Source: Cristatella mucedo | Taxonomy: Eukaryota > Bryozoa > Phylactolaemata > Cristatellidae | Assembly: GCA_009760855.2 (NCBI GenBank) | Contig: WPIO01000052.1 | Span: 2,852,501-2,916,500, forward strand | DNA length: 64,000 nucleotides | Direction of reading: 5' to 3' | Part shown: one piece after another, positions 51,839-63,338 of the stretch | Layout of the letters: the number at the start of each line of letters is the position of its first letter | Position numbering within the stretch: position 1 is the first letter of the stretch | Program-made: the position numbers and the translations under genes | The notes under the pieces: generated by a model | The model's input: only the letters and a program-made list of their open reading frames with translations | Told to the model about the DNA's origin: nothing | The model's database searches: none

Positions 51839-52204
51839 ATCTAGCGTGAAAAACCAGCTTCGCTCCGGAAGCTGATGGTGGCGATCGGTTCGAGGGACCG
51901 AGCCCGTCATTCGACTGCTTGACCTGGGCAGGCGGTAAAAGTTCGGGCCTCTGCCGCCGCCACCGCGGGCGGCACTCATCAAAGGCAGCGACGTCTGTCG
52001 TCGTCTGGTGAACGAACTCAAGTCTTTGCCAGGGTCTAAACCCGCGCCTAACCAATAGCTACTTTATTCTCCGGCCAACGGTCGAAAGGCGCTAGCCGTC
52101 GTTAGGGCAAAGAGCACACGTTACGATGGACGAGAGCTCGATACGCTGGTTTCTCAAGCCTGCTGTCTACAATGCCAATGTGGCTGAGCGACGATACGAC
52201 GACG
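51839..52204. other. No gene recognised
   Basis: Nothing supported. Confidence 0.35.
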
Positions 52205-52420
52205 CAGGGAGCCGACCCTAGTAGCGCTATAGTAGAGTAGCCATAGTAGCCATAGTAGAGCCGACCCTGGTAGCGCCATAGTAGAGTAGCCATAGTTGCA
52301 ATAGTAGCCATAGTAGCGCCATAGTAGAGCCGACCCTAGTAGCGCCATAGTAGAGTAGCCATAGTAGCAATAGTAGCCATAGTAGCGCCATAGCAGAGCC
52401 GACCCTAGTAGCCCGAAGCT
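52205..52420. repeat. 69-bp minisatellite built from 'agtagccat' words
   Basis: Units restart at 'ccgaccct' near 52212, 52261, 52330 and 52399; the last two full units are 69 bp, the first about 49 bp. Within units the words 'atagtag' and 'agccatagtag' repeat. Minus frames are open because the period is a multiple of three. Confidence 0.85.
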
Positions 52421-52567
52421 GGAGCCGGAACAGCGGATCGCAGCTGGCAGCTCGCACACAGCACGCTCTCGCCCAGCGACAGCCGATCGTGACTTTAGTT
52501 TAGCTGGAAGTCATCTTAGCGGCCGAGGTTCGTCGGAAGTGCGAGCACTACAGCGGACAATGAATAT

Positions 52568-52717
52568 GCCGAGCTGGTTTGGTCTAGCTGTTAAAGTGCT
52601 CGCCCTCGACCATGGTCTGGCTGAGGTCGTGGGCTCGAGCCTGGAGGCATATGTGAAGCGCCTGAATAGAGATTAAGTTCTCTTGGGGCGTTATACAAAT
52701 GAATTATATATTTTTTT
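52568..52717 (+). repeat. SINE-alpha copy
   Basis: 'gccgagctggtttggtctag', 'aggtcgtgggctcgagcctg', 'gtgaagcgcctgaatagaga', 'ttctcttggggcgttataca', then an AT-rich tail adjoining a LINE B copy. Confidence 0.9.
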
Positions 52718-53305
52718 ATATGGCTGCAAGGCTAGTCTTCAAGTCCCAGCGGTTTGAGCACGTGTCTCCTTTGCTGAAAGAGCTAGGATGGTTGCCGGTT
52801 GAGCAAAGGATACAGAGCAAAATTCTTAAACTGACCCACAAGACCCGCCACGGCTTGGCTCCTTCGTACCTAGCTGAACTGCTGCATCAGATTCAGCCTG
52901 TTCGCGCCCTCTGGTCCTGTGTGGACAATAAATTAGCTGTCCCATTCCTCCGCTTAAAGACCGTTGGTGACAGAAGCTTTAGCTCTGCAGGTCCTAGACT
53001 GTGGAACTCGCTTCCACAATTCTTACGCAACGACAACTACTCTCCTACTGCTGACTATGGCACATCTTTTTCAGCGGTCCTGAGCTGCTACTTCTATGCT
53101 ACTCACTACCTCAACTGCTCTCCTAACTCTGCTATGCTTCCCACTTTCTCTTTGTTTCGCGAGACGAAGTCTGTTGGCTACCGAATGCGTACCGAAAGCC
53201 ACTTAGGCTATGAGTTCGCTATACAAAACTCTCCTGCGTAACACCCACATGGTCTTTATGATTTTGTGGAGTTACAGACGGAGATACATTACATAACATT
53301 GAGCA
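52718..53305 (+). mobile_element. LINE B 3' end with intact C-terminal frame
   Basis: The plus frame (52699-53241, 180 codons) encodes the LINE C-terminal domain: 'LGWLPVEQRIQSKILKLTHK', 'RHGLAPSYLAELLHQ', 'GDRSFSSAGPRLWNSLPQFL', ending 'EFAIQNSPA'. It contains no stop. The first codons come from the preceding SINE, so the ATG is not native. The tail 'acacccacatggtctttatg' and ACATT repeats follow. The element is 5'-truncated after reverse transcriptase. Confidence 0.8.
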
Positions 53306-53417
53306 GTGCAATCTTATCCGAACTGACTGGGCGTCGTAATGCAATGATTTACTCGTCCTTTGCTTCTCGCCTCAGCTACGAGGGGAAGGGTTAAGGACTT
53401 GGAAAAATAAAGCCATG

Positions 53418-53555
53418 GTCGAGGCTGATGTAACAGCCTCGTGTATCCAGCGGCAGAAGAGTCCTGGCGGCTATTACGCTTGCATCGAGCCACAGAGAAT
53501 TACCTGCAGCAGCAGGCTCGAACCCGCGATTTGAGTCTTAAAGTACGATAAAAAA
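53418..53555 (-). repeat. SINE-beta copy, reverse orientation
   Basis: 'ggctgatgtaacagcctcgt', 'cagcggcagaagagtcctgg', 'agcaggctcgaacccgcgat'. Confidence 0.65.
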
Positions 53556-53700
53556 ATGCGTTTTAAACCTTCTTTTTAGAAATGTTGTCGTGTCAGGGGA
53601 ACATTTCGACGTGCGCCGGTAGTGAGTTCCAAACTTTAAAAGCATTGAAACTAAAGGCACGGTCTCCAAAGGTTAGAGGGCAGAGCGTTGGAGCCTCGCG
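53556..53700 (-). mobile_element. LINE A fragment, reverse orientation
   Basis: 'tgttgtcgtgtcaggggaac', 'gtagtgagttccaaacttt' and 'ggcacggtctccaaagg' match the LINE A stretch near 8200-8300 and 62800-62900. It encodes the C-terminal end on the minus strand, decayed. Confidence 0.55.
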
Positions 53701-55045
53701 ATTTCCAAGATTCGGCGGCTGCTGGCAGTTCCAGGCGTTGGAAGACCGATTCTATGACTTCTGGCACTGCCGCTTGGAAATGGCTGCTGACAACGTTCAG
53801 GCGTCTGGTAGCTTGATGACGAAATGAACGGAGTGGTCGTTCTTCGTGCGCCACAAGCTACCGCCTGTGGAGCCTTCGACTGCCGTAAATTGCAGAGACA
53901 CTGCCGTACAATGCTACCGATGTGACGAACTGCTGCTTCGCTGCTGCGGGTCCAGCAGCTTCGTACTAATCTGCGATCTACTAATGCTGGTGCCGAGCGG
54001 GTGCCGGTGCTTTGCAGAACGAGTCGCGAGATAATAGGCTAGTTGCCCTCGTTACCTGCTGCTGCCAGACGAGGAACCGCGGTTTTGCAGCTTTCGCTTT
54101 GTGACGATAGCAATGCCACTTGCCTCCATACCCATACGCGCTATAATGACGGAGAAGACTGATTGTATATATCTCATCTCCTTCCGTTGCGATGCATGGT
54201 GTCTGGTATGGCTTCTTGTGGGGTACAGAGTCGTCGAGATCGGTGCAATAAATGAATTCATTGCTACTGTCTTCGTGCGCGTGCATTTCAAACTGCATGT
54301 CAAACAAATAAATTTTCGTGGCTATTACCACGACACTACATTTACTGAATCGGCGCATCGTAAAAGCAAATGCATTAGACTTCTAGTTCCGACTCTCGTT
54401 AGCTCAATTGCTCTTGCATTTTAAAGTCTGTCAGGATAAAACTGTGAGGTGAGAGGGAGAGAGAGAGAAGAGAGAGAGAGAGGTAAGAGAGAGAAATGAG
54501 AGGGAGAGAGGAGAGACGAAGGAGGAGAAGTACGAACCCCGGTGCAAAGTACAGTAATTCTCAGGCTCGAAGCGCACGGAGCGCCCCGAGCCGAACTGCA
54601 GAGCTGACATTACGTCATGAGTTGGGCTTGTCATGACAGCACGTCATGAGTTGGGCTTGTATGCCCACATAGACGGTACGCAAGCTGCGGCGCCAGGATG
54701 GCAACCCAGCGAGCAGCCGACGTGGCGCTCGTCCCGTGCGGTGCTTTTCTGGAGCCGGAAGAGGTCGGCGAGGTCGAGGTCGCGACGTAGCACTGACGAG
54801 CGCTGCTAGCGAGCGCGGCTAGGCCCGAGCGAGATGCGCTCCCTTACCCGATAGCGTTGCACCACGACGATCGGTTCGTGTACGCGCCTGGCGGAAACAG
54901 CCTTGCAGCTTCCGCCAGGCGTGTACAGGGAGTCCAATTCTACAACTAATTCTAATCTAATTCTTCAAAGCCCGGAAGAGTCTGCTGAAGGCCACCATGC
55001 ACTGCAACCACGTGACGAACCGCATCCAGGACCTGCTGTACTAAA
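53701..55045. other. No gene recognised; GA-rich patch and a direct repeat
   Basis: GA-rich simple sequence at 54448-54525. 'acgtcatgagttgggcttgt' occurs twice about 30 bases apart near 54612 and 54642. Opposed open frames at 53981-54424 have no domain. Confidence 0.35.
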
Positions 55046-55130
55046 AAAATAATAATAATACAATTGATATGGCGCCCTTAGAGAACTCTTTCTGGGCACT
55101 TTGCATTTGCTACAAAAGCTTCGTCGAGGC
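55046..55130 (-). repeat. LINE A-type tail, reverse orientation
   Basis: 'aataataataata', 'tatggcgcccttagagaact', 'ctttgcatttgctacaaaa'. A small deletion removes part of the hairpin. Confidence 0.6.
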
Positions 55131-56674
55131 GACGTCGCCAGGAGGTTTCGAGTGCTGTGCCGCGCTTCGCGGCCTCTGAGCGGAAGCAGAAGGCGGGGGC
55201 CGCTACCACTGCCGGAGAGCAGTGTAGACTCTATAACATATGTCATGACATGTCCAGCTCCCAAGTTACTCTTCAAGAACCTCTAATATTCTCAAGAACT
55301 CATAATCTAACCACTTAGGCTTGTAGATGTTTCCCTGTGTCTTCTTAAACTAAAGTAAAATATATAGCATTCATTCGTGCAGCACCCTAAGATAACTTTA
55401 TACCTATCACTAAAATGACACGAAAGTTTTTGTGCGAATCGGAAGAGGATTAATTCCGATCCATTAGCCTTTACGCGACAAGTCGCTTCAGCAGCCGTCG
55501 CATGATCGCAGCCGTATGACGCCGGTTGGCTTGCAGGTTGAGTGGCGATAAAATTATGGCATTGCGCACTGCAGCTTCAAGTTTCAATCACTATAATCGC
55601 GGAAGAAGCCGTATAAGCATTATGGCACGCAAAGGAATTAGTTTCCCCAAGTCAGCTAAAACGCAATGACGAGTCTCCGAAATGCAGACAGCATGACATC
55701 AGCTGGCAATTTTCTGCATAATCGCAACGAATAGCCATATTACATTGAGCATTGTCACCGTACTGAACATAGCACGGCTCGTCATTGGTTACCTGGCGAC
55801 GAAGGCTGTCAACTATCCATTTTGACTCGCATTTTCATGTAGCATCATCAGAAACACGATCGTAGATAAGCACAGTTGCTTGTCTAGCATCAGAGCAGCA
55901 GTCCATCACCTTGAGAGTGTGTACTGTATCATTCGCGACGTAAGTTACCGCAGGCAGCAGGCCCCACAGCGACTGTAATAGGCATAAGTAGGACGAATGA
56001 CCGCTTTGTTCATCTCATCTTCAGGCAAAGGTGTCAGAAACCTGCATATCACCAGCAACCAGTTCTGTGTCTAGTGTAGAATCATAAAAGTACGTCTTCC
56101 CGTGCCAGATTGCAGGCGGATTTCCCGAGTTCTCCATTGCGGAGCTTAAACCGCGGCCTTCAACCTGTGTTCCATTGGCCATCTTATCGCCCTCGAAATC
56201 GTCTAGATAGTCAGAGTTGTACTCCGGTGATCGTTGCTAGCCCATTGAAGTTGCAGCTCCGTTGTAGTTTCAGCTTTACTATCCGAAGATTGCTCGCTAG
56301 CAGGGACTTTTAATTAAGACATCCATCACTAGCTTGTGCCTCAGACATCGAGTAACCTTTGCCTCCAGGATAACCGCACTCTCACCCAGAGTCGGTCTAC
56401 CAAATACTGCCAGATGCTGCTTAGTAAGATCGTCGATTGTGAATTTGCGTGGCATCGGTAAGACGCTGTCGTCGTGGAATTTTTCTCTCAATTCCGTTTG
56501 AGCTCTCTGCTCCATAATTCACGCGTTTTCTTTTGGGCGGTTTCCCTTTTGAATCCCAAAATATTAGCATCGTGGCCCACAAATTTAGCTTTCAAGCACT
56601 CAGTTATGCGATCGGTAATAAAAAATAGTAGCTGATTTAAAAGCCTCATTTCTATAGCGGCCTAAACGACAATG
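55131..56674. other. No gene recognised; one weak minus-strand coding candidate
   Basis: The minus frame at 56515-56297 (72 codons, 'PMPRKFTIDDLTKQHLAVFG') has protein-like composition. Minus-strand fragments near 56100-55880 are also suggestive, but stops separate them. It could be an exon or a decayed mobile-element gene. No family recognised. Confidence 0.3.
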
Positions 56675-56719
56675 ACCATATATATATATATATATATATA
56701 TATGTGATCAAATGAAGTT

Positions 56720-56786
<67 letters not shown>
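56675..56786. repeat. (AT)n microsatellite in two blocks
   Basis: Two TATATA blocks; each is followed by a similar unit ('gatcaaatgaagttcac', 'gatcacatgaagttcac'), so the array is a short duplication. Confidence 0.9.
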
Positions 56787-57074
56787 GCGATCACATGAAG
56801 TTCACGCTCTACTAAAATAGAATTAACTCAGTATAATTAGAAGGATGAATGAATTGGAAGGATGGTTTCTAATGAACCGAGTGGCAGCGGCCGTTTCGGC
56901 GGCTGCGGCGGCGGCAGCAGTCGGCGAGCTATACAGTTCGGTCCCGCGGGAGTTCGGTCCCGTCGACGCCACCAGGCACTTTTTCGTACCGGGGGGGGGG
57001 AATGTTCGGGGGGGGGGAAATGTTCGGGGGGGGGGGAACGTCCAGGGGGAATGTCCGTACCCCAGGGTGACCAC
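56787..57074. other. GC-rich low-complexity: GCG/GCA tract and three G runs
   Basis: Alanine-type 'gcggctgcggcggcggcagc' near 56899, then three runs of 8-9 G between 56991 and 57037 separated by 'aatgttc'-like units. This is a potential G-quadruplex-forming array. Confidence 0.7.
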
Positions 57075-57152
57075 TAATTGCCAACTGCAAGCGGTAGCGA
57101 TAGCCGTTAAGACTCTGCTGCCGCTAGACAAATGAGGCTGTTAAATAAGCTA
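57075..57152 (+). repeat. SINE-beta 3' part
   Basis: 'caactgcaagcggtagcgat', 'agccgttaagactctgctgc', 'gacaaatgaggctgttaaat'. The tRNA-like head is replaced by the G-run array. Confidence 0.7.
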
Positions 57153-57949
57153 ATATTCTATAACGAATGCCTACAGTTTTTGAGGATATCTGCAAACGAC
57201 GATATAGTGATTCATCATTTTAAAGAACTGCGTTCTCTTAAATTCTGCCGCAATGCAATTAACGCGAAAAACAGGTGGTTAAATAAATATTTAGATGCAG
57301 TTGCATTCCTGCTGATCGTGGCGAGAGAGCTAAATTTAGCTAAGCAAGCTCTCTTCAAACTTGTCCTCTGTTAAATGATGAAGGTGATTCTCATATTCTC
57401 CAAAACTACGAACGAGCCGGAAGTTCTTAAGGACGTTAAAGCAGTTCTCCCATCATTCTCCTCCCCTCGTTTAACATAAGTTGAGTAACATAAACATAAA
57501 CAATACGCAGGTGATGTAATTTTTAGTAAGCCTGCGGGTAATGACACATTTATGGAATATTGGCACATATTTGACCGGTAATCAATCGAGTAGTTTTTAT
57601 CTTAGTTTGTTGCCTCTGGGTGATGCGTTTCCGATGAGTACGCACTTTCCCTCAACGCCTAGCTGAATCCCGCGCCACCGCCGCCGCGCTAATAGCGAGC
57701 AAGAACGCATCGCGAAAGGCGCAAACCTAAGGAATTAGCACGTGACATCATCGCATCGCGGCAGCACCACCAGAGCCCCGTGCCTGGATTTTTTCCAGAG
57801 CTTTAATAAATGGTTGACTCGCATTTTAGAAGCCAGTGCGGGCAAACTGCGGTGGAAAACGAATCGCTTTACACACTTACAAATGTGTCGTCTAATCGAG
57901 CAACGTCAGGACGCCTATTTCTTCAAACTTGACCAACATTCTGTAAATT
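57153..57949. other. No gene recognised
   Basis: Short open frames (57132-57374 plus, 57568-57371 minus) without domains. Confidence 0.35.
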
Positions 57950-58112
57950 GGCCCGTTTGAAGGATACTCGGACGGTTGCTGCCGGTTGACATCAATGCGG
58001 CGAAGTCTTCCACTGAGATATGACCTGAGCCATTGCAACGCAGTGCCGCAGATGCCCAGGCGAGATGAGAGGCGCTCAGCGAGGACTCGGCGATCGATCT
58101 TCATCGTCATCC
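57950..58112 (-). mobile_element. LINE A reverse transcriptase fragment, reverse orientation
   Basis: The minus strand reads 'LAERLSSRLGICGTALQWLR' and 'SYLSGRLRRIDVN', the segment just after motif A of LINE A. Only about 50 codons are present. Confidence 0.75.
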
Positions 58113-59902
58113 TGCGCGCGAAAGATCAAAGATCGCCGCTCCTTCTCCGTAGCCCCTCACCCGCGCAGTCGCAACAGCTACATCCGGCTACTGCAACGAG
58201 GCTCGCGAGAGGCGTTGCGAGACGAGATGCGGCGGCGGCGGGAGCGCTCGTCTGCTGCTCGTTCCGTCGCCGAGTTGGGGAGCGTGCAATGCCGCGCGCG
58301 ACGGCGCGCGTGCGCGGCGGCCGACGAGTGCCTGGGCTACAGCTCGCGAGCGAGGCGCCGAGCTGCAGCGCCGTCTCTTAATTCGGCGCCGCGACGGGCG
58401 CTAGCCGGCCAGTACGCAACGACTTTCGAGGGGCTAAAATTCCAACTGCCGCGCCACCGACGACGACGGTGGCGGCGGCGGAAGTAGCGACCCCATCGAA
58501 CCGCGGCTGAAGAATCGCGTGCACAAGCCGACGGGCGCGCAGAAGACGGCGCGAGCATGTGGCAGCGCAGAATGCTGTCTGAGTCTGGGAGAGAGAGTGA
58601 TGCAAGCCCGAGGCGCGGCGAAATGCCGGCACGCCACACTATCTGGTTCTATTCAATTTCTGCTGCTGACCGTCTGAAAAGTCTTCTCGCGCGCGCACCG
58701 GAGCGAGGACTCTCGGCTAATGTCTGCCCTCGACTGAACTGATTAATAAATTAGCAGAGCTTACATACGACATCGAAACCTAATATCGCGCGATTCACCC
58801 GCTTTCCTAATATGCATAATTCAGGAACCGCTAACAAACTCTCGCCGCTGCAGAAATAAACCAGATCCAATTGGGCGGCGGCCCGCGTCTCCGCGCGCGC
58901 GCGCGTCCCGCGGCTCGACTTGTGCGTCGGACGCGAGTCGCAGCATCTTGCGCAGAGACGCGGAGCCGTTCGCTGTTCGAACGCTAAGTGAATGCTGAGC
59001 TCTGCTCCCGCGCTGCTTCTCGTTCACGCGGCGGCGCTCTCTGCGAGAGCTTCACGCCGGCCGCTTCCGATTCACCCCTGCGCAGCTGCGCTCGCAGCAC
59101 GCGCTAGCCGATTCGTGCTCGGCGACCTTTTGTCTTGCATTCGTTGGGTCTAGCGCGGCGGATGTGTTTTTTTCTGGCGGTCGCACTCTGCGCGATTGAC
59201 GACGGACAATACCGAACCTAGTAGGTCCTTCGCGAACGAGTCCAGCGTGCGGCGCGTCGGCCGGAACGTTGTGCGGGGTGGCGACTTTCGGCCTACAGAA
59301 AGAGGCGACTAACCGGAGCGCTCCACTCAGCGCCTCGGGTTCGTGAAAAATACGTCGGGACTGGCGTGTGCGTTCGGCAGCTTCCGGAAGGCGGTCGGCG
59401 CGCGAAGGTATACCGACGGCGCCGCGCCGCGAGTTGAACGGGAATGCCTTTGACCCGAACATGACGCTCGTTCGAGTGAAAAGAGAACGCGCGGCGCACC
59501 TGCGGGCGCGCGGCGGGCGGGTGCACGGCACGTTCTCTGAAGGCCCGCGATGCTATTCGATGCCACATCTTATAGACGAGACGTGTCTGCGGGCGATCGG
59601 CCGGATGTCCGATGGAAGGCGAGGGCGGCGATAGACATGCCGAAGCATGACTTCTTTTTTTCGGACGTTCAATACCGTTGACGGTAGTTCGTCTGCGGTG
59701 CGGCCACCCGCGCTGCTCGCCTGGCGGCCGGTGCAGATCTCTGGGAATCGCCGTAGTTCTACGTCTCAGAGGTGCTAGTCCTGCGGGTGAGGGCCACCAT
59801 TTTGGTAAACACGACGGCCGCCGGAGCAGCGCTATTCCTATCATCGAACGCTGAGTTGTAGTAATCCGGTTTCGACGTCAGTAGCTCAAGGGCCAATTGA
59901 TC
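58113..59902. other. CpG-rich stretch without a supported gene
   Basis: Very rich in CG dinucleotides to about 59640, with open frames on both strands as expected from high GC. It could be a CpG island near a promoter or a GC-rich repeat. No domain or splice structure was recognised. Confidence 0.4.
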
Positions 59903-60790
59903 AATAACAACAATAATATTAATAATTAGACATTTGTTTGGCGCCCTAAGAGAACTAAATCTCGCTCCAGGCACGTTGCTGATGTTGGAAAGGAGGCGTG
60001 CTGATTGGTTGGTGATAACATACTAAGCGCGAGCATGCACAAGCACAACGAAGAATAGCTCCGACGGAATGAGCTAGCGCTGGCAGCTGGAGCAGCATGC
60101 GGGTTTTTAGCTTTTTTGTAACTGTACTCCAGTGAGGACTTGCAGTGAATTCAGTAGGGAGCGGATTCCAGGCCTTGCCAGCACGCGAACCGATTGAAGG
60201 TCTCCACAAGATGCGGTTAGAGACACGGCTAAACGACTTGAGTCAGAAGTGCGGGTGAAGTACGATATCTGGCATGACTGGGGAGTAGTTCTTATAGGTA
60301 GGCTGGAGCGATAGGATGAAGAGACCCAAATGTGAATGGCAAAACTTTGAAGTCGACACGCTGCTTAGCGCAAGCAGGCTTAAAGCGGTGTGATGCGGCA
60401 ACTGCGATGCTCACGACTGACAAGCCTGGCGGCCAAGTTTTGCCATCCACCAACTGCATGCGCCTGATTGCATAGGCCAGTAGACGTGCAAGCAGTGAAG
60501 TGAAGAAGTCGAGATGGGATGTCACAAATGCTGCATGGATCAACTGGAGTCTAGTATTACTGTCTTATCTAATCAGTCCCGAATTCTGTGGCGACGCTAC
60601 GTAGCTGAAAGTAGGCAGACTTTACTGTGGAGCTGATGTGATTGTCCAGTGAAAGGTCTCTTTGGAACGGGACACCTGGATTTCGTCAAGATGATACAGA
60701 GATAAGCTGGCACAGCCGATTTTGAGCATTAACTTTTTCAATTTAAAAGTCACACTTAGTTAGCCCAAAACTAGTAAGTTGGTTTCATAA
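59903..60790 (-). mobile_element. Decayed LINE A copy, reverse orientation
   Basis: Tail at 59903-59985 ('gcgccctaagagaactaaat'), then 'cagtagggagcggattccag', 'gatgaagagacccaaatgtg', 'cggcaactgcgatgctcacg' and 'gtgatgtgattgtccagtg' follow the LINE A sequence backwards. The minus frame 60543-60292 ('SHLDFFTSLLARLLAYAIRR') preserves part of the protein. A spacer between 59985 and 60080 is unusual. Confidence 0.65.
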
Positions 60791-60963
60791 TCATTCAATT
60801 TGAGGTTTTCTGCCATCTACGTGCGGATGTCAGCAATACATGCACATAAAAAAGCAAAAGAGAGTTTGACATGCTGGAGGAGGCTGAAAAGGATCAAAGC
60901 ATATACACTGCTGCGTATCATTTCTATAAAGGTGAAAGGTTGGATTGTGCTTGAGATTGCGTC

Positions 60964-60965
<2 letters not shown>

Positions 60966-61005
<40 letters not shown>

Positions 61006-61061
61006 AGGGAGGGAGGGAGGGAGGGAGGGAGGGAGGGAGAGGGAGGGAGGGGGAGGGAGGG

Positions 61062-61142
<81 letters not shown>
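60966..61142. repeat. (GA)n/(GGGA)n microsatellite
   Basis: Three blocks: GA, GGGA, GA. Long open frames on both strands through it are artefacts. Confidence 0.95.
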
Positions 61143-61145
<3 letters not shown>

Positions 61146-61385
61146 AAATTGTGAATAGTACTGGACCAAAGCACAGATCCTTGGGGTGCCCAAACTTTCA
61201 AGGATCCTCGGATTATTATTTTCCCCTTTGACATCAATGCTGCGAAGTCTCCGTCTGAGGCCGGACCTGAACCATTGCCGTGCAGTGCCGCTGATGCCCA
61301 GGCGAGATGGGAGCCGCTCAAAATGGATTTGGTGATCAAACTTTTCAAGCGCTGCCGAGAAATCCTGCAGAACTATTGGAGAGCC
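61143..61385 (-). mobile_element. LINE A reverse transcriptase fragment, reverse orientation
   Basis: The minus strand reads 'LGISGTARQWFRSGLRRRLR' near 61300-61240, upstream of the microsatellite. It probably belongs to the same LINE A copy as 59903-60790, split by the microsatellite expansion. Confidence 0.6.
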
Positions 61386-61935
61386 TCTGCCTTTCTGTCA
61401 GATTTTCCATCGGGATCCATTCTCAGTATTCCTGACTCTATGGAGTGATTGACTCTGGAACATCAGTGGAACTTTATTGCTGGGCTTGGAGCTTTGATTT
61501 GAGAGTTAAGCTGGTCTGCCATTACTCGTACCAGTTGTATTTTTTTATAGAAATGGCAGTAGGGAGACTACGCAGAAGTTGCTTAAGTTCTTATGGTCTA
61601 GCGTTAGCTTCGTGACGAGTTATCCTAACAACATCCTTTTTTGAAGGAAGGCTGCAGGGATGAATCACAAGGCCTAGGGCATACTTATTATGTCAGTTAC
61701 GCAGGGCAGCAGCAAATCTGTACATCTCAGAAAAAGAAAACATTTGGCCTCCCTCTACAGGCTGGTAGTCTCTTAGACTGTGCGGTGAACTTCAAGATGA
61801 GGTCACCAGTGTAGGTTTGGAGGTGGAAGTTAAGATAAACTTGATAAATGAGGATGATGATCTCAGTAGGGACCTTGATACCTTGGCGACGGACTCTCGT
61901 ATTGTTAAACAGTCAATTGCGCATGTATGAATATT
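61386..61935. other. No gene recognised; may continue decayed LINE A
   Basis: Nothing clearly readable. It may be the 5' part of the neighbouring LINE A. Confidence 0.3.
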
Positions 61936-62100
61936 AGATATAGGAATACTCCGCTTATACGAATAGTAGTTATGCGTGCCAGGAGAAATTCTGTTAAGTT
62001 TTAAGCAATATTAGTCTCACTCCGAACATGGGAATATTCCAAATGAGAGAATGCCTATTTTCCGGCCCGAGCATATTCTTCTTATAAGCTGAGTTGACTG
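61936..62100. mobile_element. Pogo/Tc1-like MITE copy 3
   Basis: 'actccgcttatacgaatagt', 'ttttccggcccgagcatatt', 'cttataagctgagttgactg', followed by TA (62101-62102). The left end is eroded. Same family as 11850-12032. Confidence 0.7.
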
Positions 62101-62134
62101 TATCTGTCAAGCTGACAGATACAGTAGAAACACG

Positions 62135-62348
62135 ATTTATAATAATAATAATAATAATATTGCACTTAATAAAGCGCCCTCAGAGAACTTAATCTCTTTC
62201 TAGACGCTTTACATTTGCTGCAAAGTGATACGCAATAGAATAGTAAGTAAAATCATGCTTGAAAAACAAACAAAATGAATAACATGGTTAGGGGTTACAT
62301 GCACAGGGTCAGCATGCAAATGTGGTTAGTGGCAGCATGAACAGTGAT
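62135..62348 (-). repeat. LINE A 3' tail, reverse orientation
   Basis: (ATA)n, 'gcgccctcagagaacttaat', 'catgcttgaaaaacaaacaa', 'ggggttacatgcacagggtc'. Full 3' untranslated region without protein. Confidence 0.8.
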
Positions 62349-62712
62349 TTGCCAGATTATCACCCGTACGATCACCAGTCAAGGTTCCCACATGAGAGTG
62401 AGTAAGGAGATGGTTGATGGTCATCGCCAAAATGTTTGGTTGGTGCATCTGTGATTCCATTGCATTTTCATGCAAGCTAGACTTCGCATAAGCCAGACTG
62501 GATCGACATGACCTGTAATTGCCGTCTTGAGCTAATTGCTGGACAGTCACTTCTAATCTTTTGTATCCTTAGTCAAGCTTGCACTTAATGGTCCTAGCTC
62601 GTTTAATGTCCGCTGTAAACCCTCTGGTTGAGGCTTGCAGTGCTGTTAGAGAGGTTACAGAGCTTACGTAGGTTATGGCATGCTTAGTCTGAGAACCGAG
62701 CTCTTCCATAAC
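62349..62712. other. No gene recognised
   Basis: Sequence between two LINE A pieces. Nothing supported. Confidence 0.3.
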
Positions 62713-63285
62713 TCATCGGATTGTGCCGTGTTGTAGCAGCACTTCACCAGTGCGGGGGGGGGCAGGCGAAGAAGATACTTCTTTAAATAGGTGTATTTTA
62801 AAGTTCTTTTTAAATGTGGTCAAGTCAGGGGATGCTGTGACGCAAGTCCGGAGGGAGTTCCAGCCTTTGGGAGCATATGAACTAAATGCACGGTCTCCAA
62901 AGGATTTGAGGTTTGTACCAGGTATTGGTATACTGTTGGATTCCGAAAAGCGATTGGTACGATGCTTGGTCTGGTGGTGGAGTAGATCCGAGAGATAGGC
63001 TGGAGCCAAAGAATGAAATGACCTAAAAGTGAGCGACAAGACCTTGAAGTCAATCCGTTGCTCCACTGGTAGCCAGTGAAGGTCGGCGAGAAGTGGTGTG
63101 ATGTGGCAACTGCGACGCTCACGACAAACAAGCCTAGCTGCAGAGTTTTGCACCAGCTGTAAGCGCTCGATAGCACAGGCTGGTTGGCAAGCAAGCAGTG
63201 AGTTATAGAAGTCAAGACGGGATGTCACAAATGCATGGACCATCTTGGACGTGTATCCTTATCTAAATAAGCCCGAATTTTAGAG
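62713..63285 (-). mobile_element. LINE A C-terminal region with intact frame, reverse orientation
   Basis: The minus frame 63243-62713 (176 codons) is uninterrupted: 'ERLQLVQNSAARLVCRERRS', 'LHWLPVEQRIDFKVLSLTFR', 'YLSDLLHHQTKH', 'FKKNFKIHLFKEVSSS'. It gives the best view of the intact LINE A C-terminus, the region where the 24434 and 8310 copies are broken. The normal 3' tail is absent after the stop; the frame ends in a G-run containing sequence. Confidence 0.8.
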
Positions 63286-63287
63286 CG

Positions 63288-63335
<48 letters not shown>
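63284..63335. repeat. (GA)n microsatellite
   Basis: GAGAGA run at the upstream end of the LINE A piece. Confidence 0.95.

Positions 63336-63338
<3 letters not shown>

Noticed and set aside
59293-59844. 183-codon minus frame
   Set aside because: Arg/Pro-rich translation of CpG-rich DNA with several overlapping frames; no domain.
60924-61348. Ser/Leu-rich minus frames and a Glu/Arg-rich plus frame
   Set aside because: Artefacts of the GA/GGGA microsatellite.
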